A stretch of 31,879 nt of DNA from Bacteroidota bacterium (lineage in GTDB: Bacteria; Bacteroidota; Bacteroidia; Chitinophagales; Chitinophagaceae), in contig JAEWKK010000029.1 in the NCBI GenBank assembly GCA_023386045.1, positions 1-31,879 on the forward strand, in the 5' to 3' direction. Position 1 is the first letter of the stretch, and each line of letters opens with the position of its first letter. The notes below the pieces were generated by a model. The model did no database searches. It saw only the letters and a list, made by a program, of their open reading frames with translations, and had not been told where the DNA came from. A program made the translations under genes and the position numbers. This document shows positions 1-6,671 of the stretch, one piece after another.

Positions 1-42
1 AAGACCTAGTTTGGTTTTAATTAATTTAGTCTCGACTTTCAT
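1..42 (-). CDS. IS481-type transposase, N-terminal fragment (runs off window)
   Basis: An ATG at 42-40 on the minus strand opens a frame of 14 codons with no stop before the window edge. It reads MKVETKLIKTKLGL. This resembles the start of IS481-family (DDE, rve-domain) transposases of Bacteroidota, which I recall beginning with a similar Lys-rich stretch followed by a helix-turn-helix. Only the first residues are visible, so no catalytic residue can be checked. The identification rests on recall of family N-termini and on the repeat-rich, gene-poor surroundings. It could be another gene starting here. Confidence 0.5.
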   Translation of the reverse strand, partial: MKVETKLIKTKLGL

Positions 43-105
43 GATCTGACTTTTTGGGGTTAATGAATAAGTGTGGTTACTTAAAGTTAATCCCAACTGT
101 CAGAT
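1..105 (-). mobile_element. Probable end of an IS481-type insertion sequence
   Basis: The transposase-like start at 42 is preceded on its own strand by about 60 bp of AT-rich leader. This leader holds an inverted repeat, ATCTGAC at 44-50 and GTCAGAT at 99-105, with partly complementary GGGGTTAA and TTAATCCC inside it. The element end probably lies near 100-105. The exact terminal repeat and target duplication cannot be set because the other end is outside the window. Confidence 0.4.
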
Positions 106-136
106 TAAATATTGACTAGTACAAATAAAACATTCT

Positions 137-232
137 ATCTGCCATACGCCCCTACTATGAACTATGAACTATGAACCATATGCTATCTGCCATCTGCCTC
201 TACTATGAACTATGATCTATGGTTTATGGACC
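137..232. repeat. 7-bp repeat block A, two 48-bp superunits
   Basis: The stretch parses almost completely into 7-bp words. Unit 1 (137-184) is ATCTGCC, ATACGCC, CCTACT, ATGAACT, ATGAACT, ATGAACC, ATATGCT. Unit 2 (185-232) is ATCTGCC, ATCTGCC, TCTACT, ATGAACT, ATGATCT, ATGGTTT, ATGGACC. Each unit has six 7-mers and one 6-mer in the same third position, giving 48 bp and 36 of 48 identities between units. The tract ends seven bases before the tsaC stop codon. The ATGAACT tandem puts a TGA in every reading frame, so it cannot be coding. The same words recur at 3689-3716 (opposite strand) and 31714-31755. Confidence 0.85.
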
Positions 233-238
233 ACTCTC

Positions 239-814
239 TCAACCTCTCAATACCACATGTTCACCATTATTATTCCATTTGATGATGCGTGATGGTTGTG
301 AGGGAGCGTTTTCATCCTGCCTCCATTTTACAATATGATCTACTCTTTTTTGAATCTCGGGTGAAATATCCCTGAAATTGGCTGGAGAAGCTGTGCCGCT
401 GATATTGGCTGAAGTGGAAACAATGGGATGTCGTAGCCTTTTGATAAGATGCCGGCAAAATTCATCCTTCACCATACGAATGCCGATGGAACCATCAGCA
501 GCTACGAGATTTGCCGGAAGTCCAATAGCATGTTCAAAAATGATGGTGGTGGGTCGATCCTGTCTTTCAATAAAATCAAAAACTTCAGGATGAGGAGCCG
601 CCACATGTGTCAGTATATCTTTTTCCTCTGCCACCAGAATGATCATGCTTTTACTATCCTCTCTTTCCTTGATCTTATAGATCCTGTCGATGGCTTCCTG
701 ATTGGTAGCATCACATCCAATTCCCCAGATCGTATCTGTTGGATAAAGGATCACCCCTCCATTTCTCAATACTTCAAGAGCTTTATCAATTTCATTTAAA
801 AAAACATCACCCAT
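239..814 (-). CDS. tsaC: L-threonylcarbamoyladenylate synthase (TsaC/YrdC family)
   Basis: This enzyme makes threonylcarbamoyl-AMP from threonine, bicarbonate and ATP, the first step of t6A37 modification of ANN-decoding tRNAs. The 191-residue protein is a single YrdC domain. It shows the N-terminal ILYPTDTIWGIGCDA motif (about residues 22-36), the KxR-type segment KIKERED with a following Ser-Lys, and the STSANISG motif near residue 134. It lacks the extra C-terminal domain of Sua5, so the TsaC form fits. The ATG at 814 lies inside the 3' end of the upstream glycosyltransferase gene (8-bp overlap), which suggests translational coupling. Block A of the 7-bp repeats begins just past its stop codon. 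Confidence 0.93.
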   Translation of the reverse strand: MGDVFLNEIDKALEVLRNGGVILYPTDTIWGIGCDATNQEAIDRIYKIKEREDSKSMIILVAEEKDILTHVAAPHPEVFDFIERQDRPTTIIFEHAIGLPANLVAADGSIGIRMVKDEFCRHLIKRLRHPIVSTSANISGTASPANFRDISPEIQKRVDHIVKWRQDENAPSQPSRIIKWNNNGEHVVLRG

Positions 815-1964
815 GCTGAAAGATTTTTGAATAGACTTTCATGATGTTATCAGAACATTTTTGCAGGGAAAAATTTTGTGCATATTCCCAACCTTCACTG
901 ATCATTCTATCTCTTAATCCCTGATCTGCCACCAGTTTTTTCATCGCTGAAGCAATATCATTGCTGCTGGCAGGATCAATATAAATAGATCCAGGTCCTC
1001 CTGCTTCCGGCAAACAGGAAGTGTATGAAGTGATCACGGGTACTTTGCTCCACAATGCTTCAAGAACAGGTATCCCGAAACCTTCGAAATAGGAAGGATA
1101 AATCAGGGCTGACGACATCTGGTAAATGGCCGCCAGGGTTTCTACCTTTTGTAAGGGATAAGCAGGTGATTCTTTTTTTTCACTAAGAAAGATGACACGG
1201 CTTTCAAGGTTGTTCTTAGCAATGTAAGCTTTTACTTTTTGAAGATAAGCGCCACCCCTTCCCACAACTACCAATGGTATTTCGGTTTCCTTCTCCAGGT
1301 GAAGCAGAGCACGACAAATATTTAATAGATTTTTTCTTTCAATAACAGAACCAACAGAAAGGAAAAACTTTTCAGGCAATCCATAGCTGGTTCGGATCCG
1401 TTCTTTTATTTCCTGGCTTATGCTGCTGGCAAATGCAGGATCACAACTTTGGTAACAGACATCAATCTTTTCTCCATCTATCTTATAAATATCAATGATG
1501 TCTTTTTTTGTTTGTTCACTGATGGCAATGATACGATTGGCATTGGCACAGGCATAACGGTATTTCTTTTGGTAGATGCGCACATCAATACGGTTAAACT
1601 GACCGGGAAAGCGTTCAAAGATCAGGTCATGTATAGTTACAATAGAAGGAATATTCATGGCATTCAATCCAACAGGTATTTCATTACTCAAACCATGATA
1701 AAGTTCGACTCCTGTCTTTTCCAGGTCTTTTCTTACCCAGCTGCTGCGCCATGCCGATGAGAAAAACCGGTCGATAGTTCTATGAGGTTGCACTTCCTTC
1801 ACATTTTCAAAAGAAGGATGATAGAGGGTTGATGGCCTTGGATTGAATAGAAAGTATTCATGGGAAGGATAATAGGTGGTAAGCCCTTCGATCAGTGTCC
1901 TGCTGTAGTTTCCAAGACCTGTATTGTTATGATAAGCCCTCTTGGCATCAAAACCTATTTTCAT
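807..1964 (-). CDS. Glycosyltransferase, GT4 family (GT-B fold)
   Basis: A 385-residue cytoplasmic or membrane-peripheral retaining glycosyltransferase that moves a sugar from a nucleotide-sugar donor; acceptor unknown. The N-terminal half carries the Gly-rich GLGNYSRTL loop (about 17-25) and the VTIHDLIFERFP segment typical of mannosyl/rhamnosyl transferases acting on polysaccharides. The C-terminal half has FLSVGSVIERKN and the E-x7-E donor-binding motif in EGFGIPVLEAL (about 294-304). The length is normal for the family. An AGGA-like ribosome site precedes the ATG at 1964. It is divergent from dapD across 44 bp and overlaps tsaC, the next gene in the same direction. No polysaccharide cluster surrounds it, so the product is not predictable. 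Confidence 0.88.
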   Translation of the reverse strand: MKIGFDAKRAYHNNTGLGNYSRTLIEGLTTYYPSHEYFLFNPRPSTLYHPSFENVKEVQPHRTIDRFFSSAWRSSWVRKDLEKTGVELYHGLSNEIPVGLNAMNIPSIVTIHDLIFERFPGQFNRIDVRIYQKKYRYACANANRIIAISEQTKKDIIDIYKIDGEKIDVCYQSCDPAFASSISQEIKERIRTSYGLPEKFFLSVGSVIERKNLLNICRALLHLEKETEIPLVVVGRGGAYLQKVKAYIAKNNLESRVIFLSEKKESPAYPLQKVETLAAIYQMSSALIYPSYFEGFGIPVLEALWSKVPVITSYTSCLPEAGGPGSIYIDPASSNDIASAMKKLVADQGLRDRMISEGWEYAQNFSLQKCSDNIMKVYSKIFQHG

Positions 1965-1987
1965 TCCTGCCGCTTGTGGTATTCAGT

Positions 1988-1995
1988 TAAGTTTG
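1988..1995 (+). promoter_or_regulatory. Bacteroidota -7 element before dapD
   Basis: TAAGTTTG matches the TAnnTTTG consensus exactly and ends 13 nt before the dapD ATG. It sits in the 44-bp gap shared with the divergent glycosyltransferase gene. No clear -33 TTG lies at the usual distance. Confidence 0.6.
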
Positions 1996-2008
1996 CAAAA
2001 AATTTGCG

Positions 2009-2821
2009 ATGAAGTTAAGAGAGTCCATTGAACAAGCATGGCAAAACCGTGAATTGCTTGCGCAATCCAACATCCAGGATGATATCAGGGCGGTAATCGA
2101 AGAGGTGGACAAAGGAAGACTTCGTGTAGCGTCACCCACCGAGAATGGATGGCAGGTGAATGAATGGGTAAAGCAGGCCATATTGCTGTACTTCGCCATA
2201 CAACCTATGCATACCTATGAAATTGAACCATTCGAGTTTTATGATAAGATGCTTTTGAAAAAAAATTATAAGGCTTTGGGTGTTCGTGCAGTTCCTCATG
2301 CAGTTGCCCGTTATGGATCCTACCTGGCAAAAAATGTCGTGCTCATGCCTTCTTATGTCAATATAGGAGCTTATGTTGATGAAGGAACCATGGTGGATAC
2401 CTGGGCTACAGTAGGAAGCTGCGCACAAATAGGAAGGCATGTACACCTGAGTGGCGGCGTTGGAATAGGTGGTGTTCTTGAGCCCTTACAGGCCGCGCCG
2501 GTCATCATTGAAGATGGCTGTTTTATTGGTTCAAGATGCATTGTAGTGGAAGGTGTGCGGGTAGAGAAGGAAGCTGTCCTGGGGGCAAATGTGGTACTAA
2601 CACAATCCACCAAGATCATAGATGTAAGTGGTGATGCACCTGTAGAAATGAAAGGCCTGATTCCCGCAAGAAGCGTAGTGATTCCCGGCAGTTACTCAAA
2701 AAAATTCCCTGCAGGTGAATACAATGTCAGCTGCGCACTGATCATTGGAAAACGCAAGCCCAGCACTGACCTCAAAACGAGCCTGAATGATGCGCTTCGT
2801 GACTTTAACGTGGCAGTCTGA
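2009..2821 (+). CDS. dapD: 2,3,4,5-tetrahydropyridine-2,6-dicarboxylate N-succinyltransferase
   Basis: DapD transfers succinyl from succinyl-CoA to tetrahydrodipicolinate in the succinylase branch of lysine and meso-diaminopimelate synthesis. The product feeds both protein and peptidoglycan synthesis. The 270-residue protein has the N-terminal helical domain (roughly 1-100), then left-handed beta-helix hexapeptide repeats visible in VNIGAYVDEGTMVDTWATVG and IEDGCFIGSRCIVVEGV. The family signature segment with ARSVVIPGS follows near residues 219-228. The length matches the family (about 270-275). The gene stands alone: a divergent neighbour lies upstream and a series of hairpins downstream. 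No other lysine genes are in the window. Confidence 0.97.
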   Translation: MKLRESIEQAWQNRELLAQSNIQDDIRAVIEEVDKGRLRVASPTENGWQVNEWVKQAILLYFAIQPMHTYEIEPFEFYDKMLLKKNYKALGVRAVPHAVARYGSYLAKNVVLMPSYVNIGAYVDEGTMVDTWATVGSCAQIGRHVHLSGGVGIGGVLEPLQAAPVIIEDGCFIGSRCIVVEGVRVEKEAVLGANVVLTQSTKIIDVSGDAPVEMKGLIPARSVVIPGSYSKKFPAGEYNVSCALIIGKRKPSTDLKTSLNDALRDFNVAV

Positions 2822-2849
2822 TGCTTTCAGAGACAGATTTATAAAAGGA

Positions 2850-2944
2850 CTTGTGGTAACTCTTCCACAAGAATGCCCTGGGTTTTCCTGAAAAATAAAA
2901 ATTCAATGCTTTTTATTTTTATGGCACACTATTCTCAATAGTGT
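2850..2944 (+). other. Three successive hairpins between dapD and a small ORF
   Basis: Hairpin 1 (2850-2871) pairs CTTGTGG with CCACAAG and has no T-tract. Hairpin 2 (2891-2920) is a perfect 11-bp AT stem, AAAAATAAAAA with TTTTTATTTTT, around an 8-nt loop. Hairpin 3 (2926-2944) pairs ACACTATT with AATAGTGT around CTC. TATTTTTA at 2914-2921, one base off TAnnTTTG, could be the -7 element for the small ORF at 2968. In that case hairpin 3 would lie at the very start of its leader. Hairpin 1 or 2 may instead end dapD transcription. Confidence 0.5.
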
Positions 2945-2967
2945 AGAGGAACAACAAATTGAATTTT

Positions 2968-3108
2968 ATGAAACAAGTGATAGAGCGATTATGGTTGAAG
3001 GATGAAAACAGGGAGAAATTTCAAATGGGTACTACCATTTTCATGATACTATTATTTCTGACTTTTTGGGGTGTCAGTTTTTATGTGCTGATCAACAGTC
3101 TTGCTTAA
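2968..3108 (+). CDS. Small single-pass membrane peptide (46 aa)
   Basis: This short frame runs from ATG 2968 to TAA 3108 and encodes 46 residues. The first about 20 residues are charged and amphipathic (MKQVIERLWLKDENREKF). The rest is one hydrophobic helix (about 23-44: TIFMILLFLTFWGVSFYVLI) ending in NSLA. No family is recognised. Support for a real gene comes from its own candidate -7 element, a structured leader, an intrinsic terminator 20 bp after the stop, and the N-charged/C-hydrophobic layout of genuine small membrane proteins. It could be a conserved small subunit or a type I toxin-like peptide; nothing here decides between them. Confidence 0.6.
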   Translation: MKQVIERLWLKDENREKFQMGTTIFMILLFLTFWGVSFYVLINSLA

Positions 3109-3128
3109 AAAAACTTTTGTCCTTATAA

Positions 3129-3160
3129 AAAGCCTTGTCAACAGCAAGGCTTTTATTTTT
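3129..3160 (+). terminator. Intrinsic terminator after the 46-aa gene
   Basis: A perfect 9-bp stem pairs AAAGCCTTG (3129-3137) with CAAGGCTTT (3145-3153) around TCAACAG and is followed by TATTTTT. Its T-tract is also the -7 element of the next gene. Confidence 0.85.
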
Positions 3161-3161
3161 G
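3154..3161 (+). promoter_or_regulatory. -7 element of the GNAT gene, 4 nt before its ATG
   Basis: TATTTTTG fits TAnnTTTG exactly. A TTG at 3135-3137, inside the terminator stem, lies 16 bp upstream as a possible -33 box. Transcription would start at or next to the ATG at 3166, so the mRNA should be leaderless. Confidence 0.65.
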
Positions 3162-3165
3162 CAGG

Positions 3166-3690
3166 ATGGACCCTGCTATTTCTTTCGCTACTAACGATGA
3201 TCTCCTGGAAATTACCGCATTGGTCAATAGTGCCTACAGGGGAAATGAAGCGAGAAAGGGCTGGACACATGAAGCGGATCTAATAGAAGGATCGCTGAGA
3301 ACAGATGTAGACTCCCTTAAAGCAGAATTATCCAACCCTAATGCTGTTATTCTTAAATACACTGATCACCAAAAGATCATCGGAACAGTATTCCTTGAAA
3401 AAATAGATTCTAAACTTTACCTGGGCATGCTTTCAGTTCTGCCCGATATACAGGCCAGAGGCATCGGTCGCAAATTATTGCAGGCCTCAGAAAATTATGC
3501 AAGGGAACAAGGATGCCAAAAAATTGAAATGACGGTCATATCAGTTCGAAAAGAGCTCATTGCCTGGTACGAAAGAAATGGATATCAAATTACTGGTGAA
3601 ACAAGGCCCTTTCATGATGATGGCCGCTTTGGTATTCCAAGGCAAAAGATTGAATTCATTGTGATGGAGAAGGAAGTTGGGGGTTTGTAG
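3166..3690 (+). CDS. GNAT-family N-acetyltransferase
   Basis: A 174-residue single-domain acetyltransferase that uses acetyl-CoA; substrate unknown. Motif A is clear: LYLGMLSVLPDIQARGIGRKLLQASENYA (about 85-113) contains the Q/RxxGxG/A pyrophosphate loop as QARGIG. The C-terminal part has the WYERNGYQITGETRPF segment usual in small-molecule GNATs. The start is taken at ATG 3166 because the -7 element ends only 4 nt before it and the domain begins at once. Its TAG stop (3688-3690) overlaps the first unit of 7-bp repeat block B. It is not obviously functionally linked to its neighbours. Confidence 0.88.
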   Translation: MDPAISFATNDDLLEITALVNSAYRGNEARKGWTHEADLIEGSLRTDVDSLKAELSNPNAVILKYTDHQKIIGTVFLEKIDSKLYLGMLSVLPDIQARGIGRKLLQASENYAREQGCQKIEMTVISVRKELIAWYERNGYQITGETRPFHDDGRFGIPRQKIEFIVMEKEVGGL

Positions 3691-3827
3691 TTCATGGTTC
3701 ATAGATCATAGTTCATAGCAGCGGCGAAAAGCGAATAGCTTATGACTTATGGCGAATGGAAGCATTGCCGTTTCACGATTGACGTTTGACGAATTAAAGA
3801 ACCTTAAACCTTAGACCTTAAACTTTA
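3689..3827. repeat. 7-bp repeat zone B, several different heptamers
   Basis: Four separate short 7-bp arrays occur in a row. At 3689-3716: AGTTCAT, GGTTCAT, AGATCAT, AGTTCAT, the reverse complement of block A words. At 3731-3758: GCGAATA, GCTTATG, ACTTATG, GCGAATG. At 3771-3791: TTTCACG, ATTGACG, TTTGACG. At 3800-3827: AACCTTA, AACCTTA, GACCTTA, AACTTTA. The sequence changes between arrays but the 7-bp period stays. The zone fills most of the 199-bp gap between the GNAT gene and pdxJ; no gene is visible in it. Confidence 0.8.
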
Positions 3828-3877
3828 AACAGCAACTCGTGAACTCATAAACCTGTGCTCTCTCCCGCCAGAAGATT

Positions 3878-3885
3878 TATTTTTG
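3878..3885 (+). promoter_or_regulatory. -7 element of pdxJ, 4 nt before its ATG
   Basis: TATTTTTG, an exact TAnnTTTG match, is followed by CCAC and then the ATG at 3890. The layout equals that of the GNAT gene at 3154-3166 and predicts a leaderless mRNA. Confidence 0.65.
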
Positions 3886-3889
3886 CCAC

Positions 3890-4612
3890 ATGCTTACCAA
3901 GCTCTCTGTTAACATCAACAAATTTGCAACCCTGCGCAACAGCCGTGGCGGCAACAATCCTGATGTAGTAAAAGCAGCCATCGATGCCCAGCGTTTTGGT
4001 GCTGATGGCGTCACAGTACATCCACGTCCGGATGAAAGACATATCCGATACCAGGATGTGAGAGATATTCGTCCCATCATCACCACTGAATTTAATATTG
4101 AAGGTAATTCCAGGGAAAAAAAATTTGTAGACCTTGTTTTGGAAGTCAAGCCCCACCAGGTGACACTGGTACCGGATGAATTGAACCAGGTCACTTCTGA
4201 CCATGGCTGGGATACCATAAAACACCGCGACTATCTCAAAGAAACAATTAAGATCTTCCAGCAGGCAGGCATCCGGGTTTCCATCTTTGTTGATCCGGTC
4301 ATTGAAATGGTAGAAGGGGCCGCAAAAACTGGTACTGACCGCATCGAATTATATACAGAGCAATTTGCAAAGCAGTTTGCAAAAGGTCACCGCGATGCAG
4401 CCATCACTCCCTATGTAGCTGCAGCTAAAAAAGCCAGGGAATTGGAACTGGAGCTGAATGCAGGACATGACCTTGACCTCCACAACCTGAAATTCTTTAA
4501 AGAAAATATTCCCTGGCTGGATGAGGTCAGCATAGGACATGCTCTTATCTGCGATGCTCTTTACCTGGGATACGAAAACACCATACAGCTCTACAAGAGA
4601 CAATTGCAATAA
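3890..4612 (+). CDS. pdxJ: Pyridoxine 5'-phosphate synthase
   Basis: PdxJ condenses 1-deoxy-D-xylulose 5-phosphate with 3-amino-2-oxopropyl phosphate to give pyridoxine 5'-phosphate in DXP-dependent vitamin B6 synthesis. The 240-residue TIM-barrel protein begins with the signature LSVNINKFATLRNSRGG. It continues with GADGVTVHPRPDERHI (about 38-53), EFNIEGN, LVPDELNQ and a C-terminal LNAGHDLDLHNL segment carrying the catalytic His region. It is normal in length. The start at 3890 is fixed by the signature right after it and by the -7 box before it. It converges on the MBL-fold gene with 13 bp between stop codons and no clear terminator. Confidence 0.97.
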   Translation: MLTKLSVNINKFATLRNSRGGNNPDVVKAAIDAQRFGADGVTVHPRPDERHIRYQDVRDIRPIITTEFNIEGNSREKKFVDLVLEVKPHQVTLVPDELNQVTSDHGWDTIKHRDYLKETIKIFQQAGIRVSIFVDPVIEMVEGAAKTGTDRIELYTEQFAKQFAKGHRDAAITPYVAAAKKARELELELNAGHDLDLHNLKFFKENIPWLDEVSIGHALICDALYLGYENTIQLYKRQLQ

Positions 4613-4625
4613 TAAATTCCCTTTC

Positions 4626-5732
4626 CTACAAAGCAGGTATGAGAGGAATTCCAGGCATGGCCGGTGAGGCTGGAGCCGTAGCTCCCAGAGCCCCCAGGGC
4701 ACTTGCTTTCAATGCGCCACTTAACTGGTCAATAGCTTTCTTTTGAAAAAATCCTTTTGTTGTTTTTCGCTGTCGGGCAATGATATATCCAATTGCAAAT
4801 AGAGTTACTGCTACCGCCAGTTTCTTCCACATGGTGCCATTACCGGAAGGAATGTGAGTAGCCACACCGTCTTCATTGAATTCAACTGCTTCTTTTACGT
4901 ATCGACCCGCAGCAGGTATTCCTCTTTTCCAGAATTCCCTGGATAGTTTGTGCAACTCCTTTCTGGCTTCATCGCCATACATCGCATGTCCATGGCCGGT
5001 AGCCAGCACATTGGGCTCAAGAACCGCCAGTTCTTTGACTGATCTTGCTGATGCACCCCAGTCGGGTGTAAAATATTTTGGAGGACCGCAAACATATCTT
5101 TTCTGTGTAGCAACAGCAAGCAAGGACTCCTGCATGGTAGTTACCACAGCATCCCCGGCAATGAGCACTCCATCTTTTTCGCGGAAAAGACTGATATGAC
5201 CAGGCGTATGTCCTGGAGTATGGATCCATCTCCAGTCCTGCAATTCATCAATGGTTCCATCATCATTCAATATTTTTAGATAAGTTTCTGCATTGATGGG
5301 TCCCTTGGGATAGGCAAAAGACATTAAAGCCATGACACCACCACCAACAGAAGGATCAGCAGGCGGATAAGATGCCTGACCTGTTAAATAAGGTCTTTCC
5401 TGGTGATGACAATAAACAGGTACACCCCACTCTTCAGCCAATTCTATCAATGAGCCTCGATGATCAAAATGCGCATGCGTCATGATGATCGCCTTTGGCT
5501 TGCTGCCTTTACCAAATAATTCCCCTACTAAAGATCTGATTTTTGATGCAGTGGTTTTCAACCCGGTGTCGATCAGCACATAACCCGTAGCCTCTTCATC
5601 CTGAACCAGGTAAACATTGACGAAAATGTCCTTGATCCTCCATACCCCTGGCGCTACAAGCCAGCTATTGCTGCCGACTGATCTTTCCTCAGTAGCAGAA
5701 GTTTGTCTTTTATCAACAATGGTCCTGTTCAT
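4626..5732 (-). CDS. Metallo-beta-lactamase-fold hydrolase with C-terminal membrane segment
   Basis: An MBL-fold protein, probably binding two metal ions, of unknown substrate. It has the zinc motif THAHFDH, the later ligands in HTPGHTPGH and AGDAVV, and the final His in ATGHGHAMYG. After the catalytic domain comes a hydrophobic stretch (KLAVAVTLFAIGYIIA) and an Ala/Pro-rich tail, so the protein may be tail-anchored. The ATG at 5732 is preferred; the frame can be opened at GTG 5789, but those 19 residues look unlike a protein start. It converges with pdxJ and is divergent from panB. It is not a recognised antibiotic beta-lactamase. Glyoxalase II-like or lactonase-like roles are possible. Confidence 0.85.
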   Translation of the reverse strand: MNRTIVDKRQTSATEERSVGSNSWLVAPGVWRIKDIFVNVYLVQDEEATGYVLIDTGLKTTASKIRSLVGELFGKGSKPKAIIMTHAHFDHRGSLIELAEEWGVPVYCHHQERPYLTGQASYPPADPSVGGGVMALMSFAYPKGPINAETYLKILNDDGTIDELQDWRWIHTPGHTPGHISLFREKDGVLIAGDAVVTTMQESLLAVATQKRYVCGPPKYFTPDWGASARSVKELAVLEPNVLATGHGHAMYGDEARKELHKLSREFWKRGIPAAGRYVKEAVEFNEDGVATHIPSGNGTMWKKLAVAVTLFAIGYIIARQRKTTKGFFQKKAIDQLSGALKASALGALGATAPASPAMPGIPLIPAL

Positions 5733-5839
5733 ATTTATATTTATTGATATCGAAACAAATAACATACCACTGGCATGAGCGAGCTGCACCTTGGTTCCCT
5801 CTAAAAACTAAGTCTTAACTTGCCCCGCAAATCAGAACA

Positions 5840-6658
5840 ATGAGTGCCAATTCACCTGAATTAAAAAGGATCACTACCAATACGGTTCAAAAAATGAAAG
5901 CGGCAGGCAAAAAGATCTCGATGCTGACTGCCTATGATTTTTCCTTTGCAAGGATCTTTGATGCAGCAGGAATAGATGTGATCCTTGTAGGTGATTCGGC
6001 TTCCAATGTGATGGCTGGTCATGAAACTACGCTTCCCATAACCCTGGACCAGATGATCTATCATGCATCCTCAGTCATCCGTGGAGCAGCCCGCTGCCTG
6101 GTAGTGGTGGATATGCCCTTTGGTTCCTACCAGTCCAACAGTGATATTGCACTTGCCTCAGCTATTCGCATCATGAAAGAAACCGGGGCACATGCCATCA
6201 AACTGGAAGGTGGTGAAGAAGTGCTTGAATCTGTAAAGCGCATCATTAGCGCAGGTATTCCAGTAATGGGTCATCTTGGATTAACACCACAGTCCATCTA
6301 TAAGTTTGGAACGTATAATGTAAGGGCCAAAGAAGAAGCTGAGGCAAATAAACTTCGTGCAGATGCCCGTTTACTCGAAGAGGCAGGCTGCTTTGCCCTT
6401 GTTCTGGAAAAAATTCCTTCTGTTCTGGCAAAAGAAGTCTCAGAAAGCCTCCACATTCCTACTATTGGAATTGGTGCTGGTCCGCACTGCGATGGACAGG
6501 TGCTTGTGATGCATGACATGCTGGGCATTAACACAGAATTCCGTCCGAGGTTTTTAAGACAATACCTGAACCTGCATGAGCAGGTAACCACTGCCATCAA
6601 GCATTATATTGATGATGTGAAAACTAACCAGTTTCCCAACGATTCAGAATCTTACTAA
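5840..6658 (+). CDS. panB: 3-methyl-2-oxobutanoate hydroxymethyltransferase
   Basis: PanB transfers a hydroxymethyl group from 5,10-methylene-tetrahydrofolate to alpha-ketoisovalerate, giving ketopantoate, the first committed step of pantothenate and CoA synthesis. The 272-residue TIM-barrel protein shows SMLTAYDFSFARIFD, the metal-binding VGDSASNVMAGHETT (about 50-64), VVVDMPFGSYQ, KLEGGEE and GHLGLTPQS, followed by LVLEKIP with the catalytic Glu. The length is typical. It starts a co-directional run, with the TonB-dependent receptor gene 13 bp downstream and the aldehyde dehydrogenase 5 bp after that. No panC or panD is in the window. Confidence 0.97.
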   Translation: MSANSPELKRITTNTVQKMKAAGKKISMLTAYDFSFARIFDAAGIDVILVGDSASNVMAGHETTLPITLDQMIYHASSVIRGAARCLVVVDMPFGSYQSNSDIALASAIRIMKETGAHAIKLEGGEEVLESVKRIISAGIPVMGHLGLTPQSIYKFGTYNVRAKEEAEANKLRADARLLEEAGCFALVLEKIPSVLAKEVSESLHIPTIGIGAGPHCDGQVLVMHDMLGINTEFRPRFLRQYLNLHEQVTTAIKHYIDDVKTNQFPNDSESY

Positions 6659-6671
6659 CTCCGTTCCTTCA

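Noticed and set aside
45..60. A 16-base match (TCTGACTTTTTGGGGT) between the IS leader and the 46-aa gene at 3057-3072
   Set aside because: Homopolymer-rich; by a rough estimate one such match per window is not improbable, and flanks do not align.
137..232. CRISPR array at block A
   Set aside because: Units are 7 bp or 48 bp with no constant repeat and unique spacers, and no cas genes are present.
2922..2942. A six-codon frame ATG-GCA-CAC-TAT-TCT-CAA-TAG upstream of the 46-aa gene, as a possible leader peptide
   Set aside because: No ribosome site, no rare-codon or attenuator pattern; it merely overlaps hairpin 3.
3834..3850. A further repeat (AACTCGTG, AACTCAT) after zone B
   Set aside because: The spacing is 8 bp, not 7, and there are only two copies.
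5733..5789. N-terminal extension of the MBL-fold gene from GTG 5789
   Set aside because: The 19 extra residues are unlike a protein start and reach into the panB promoter region; ATG 5732 is simpler.
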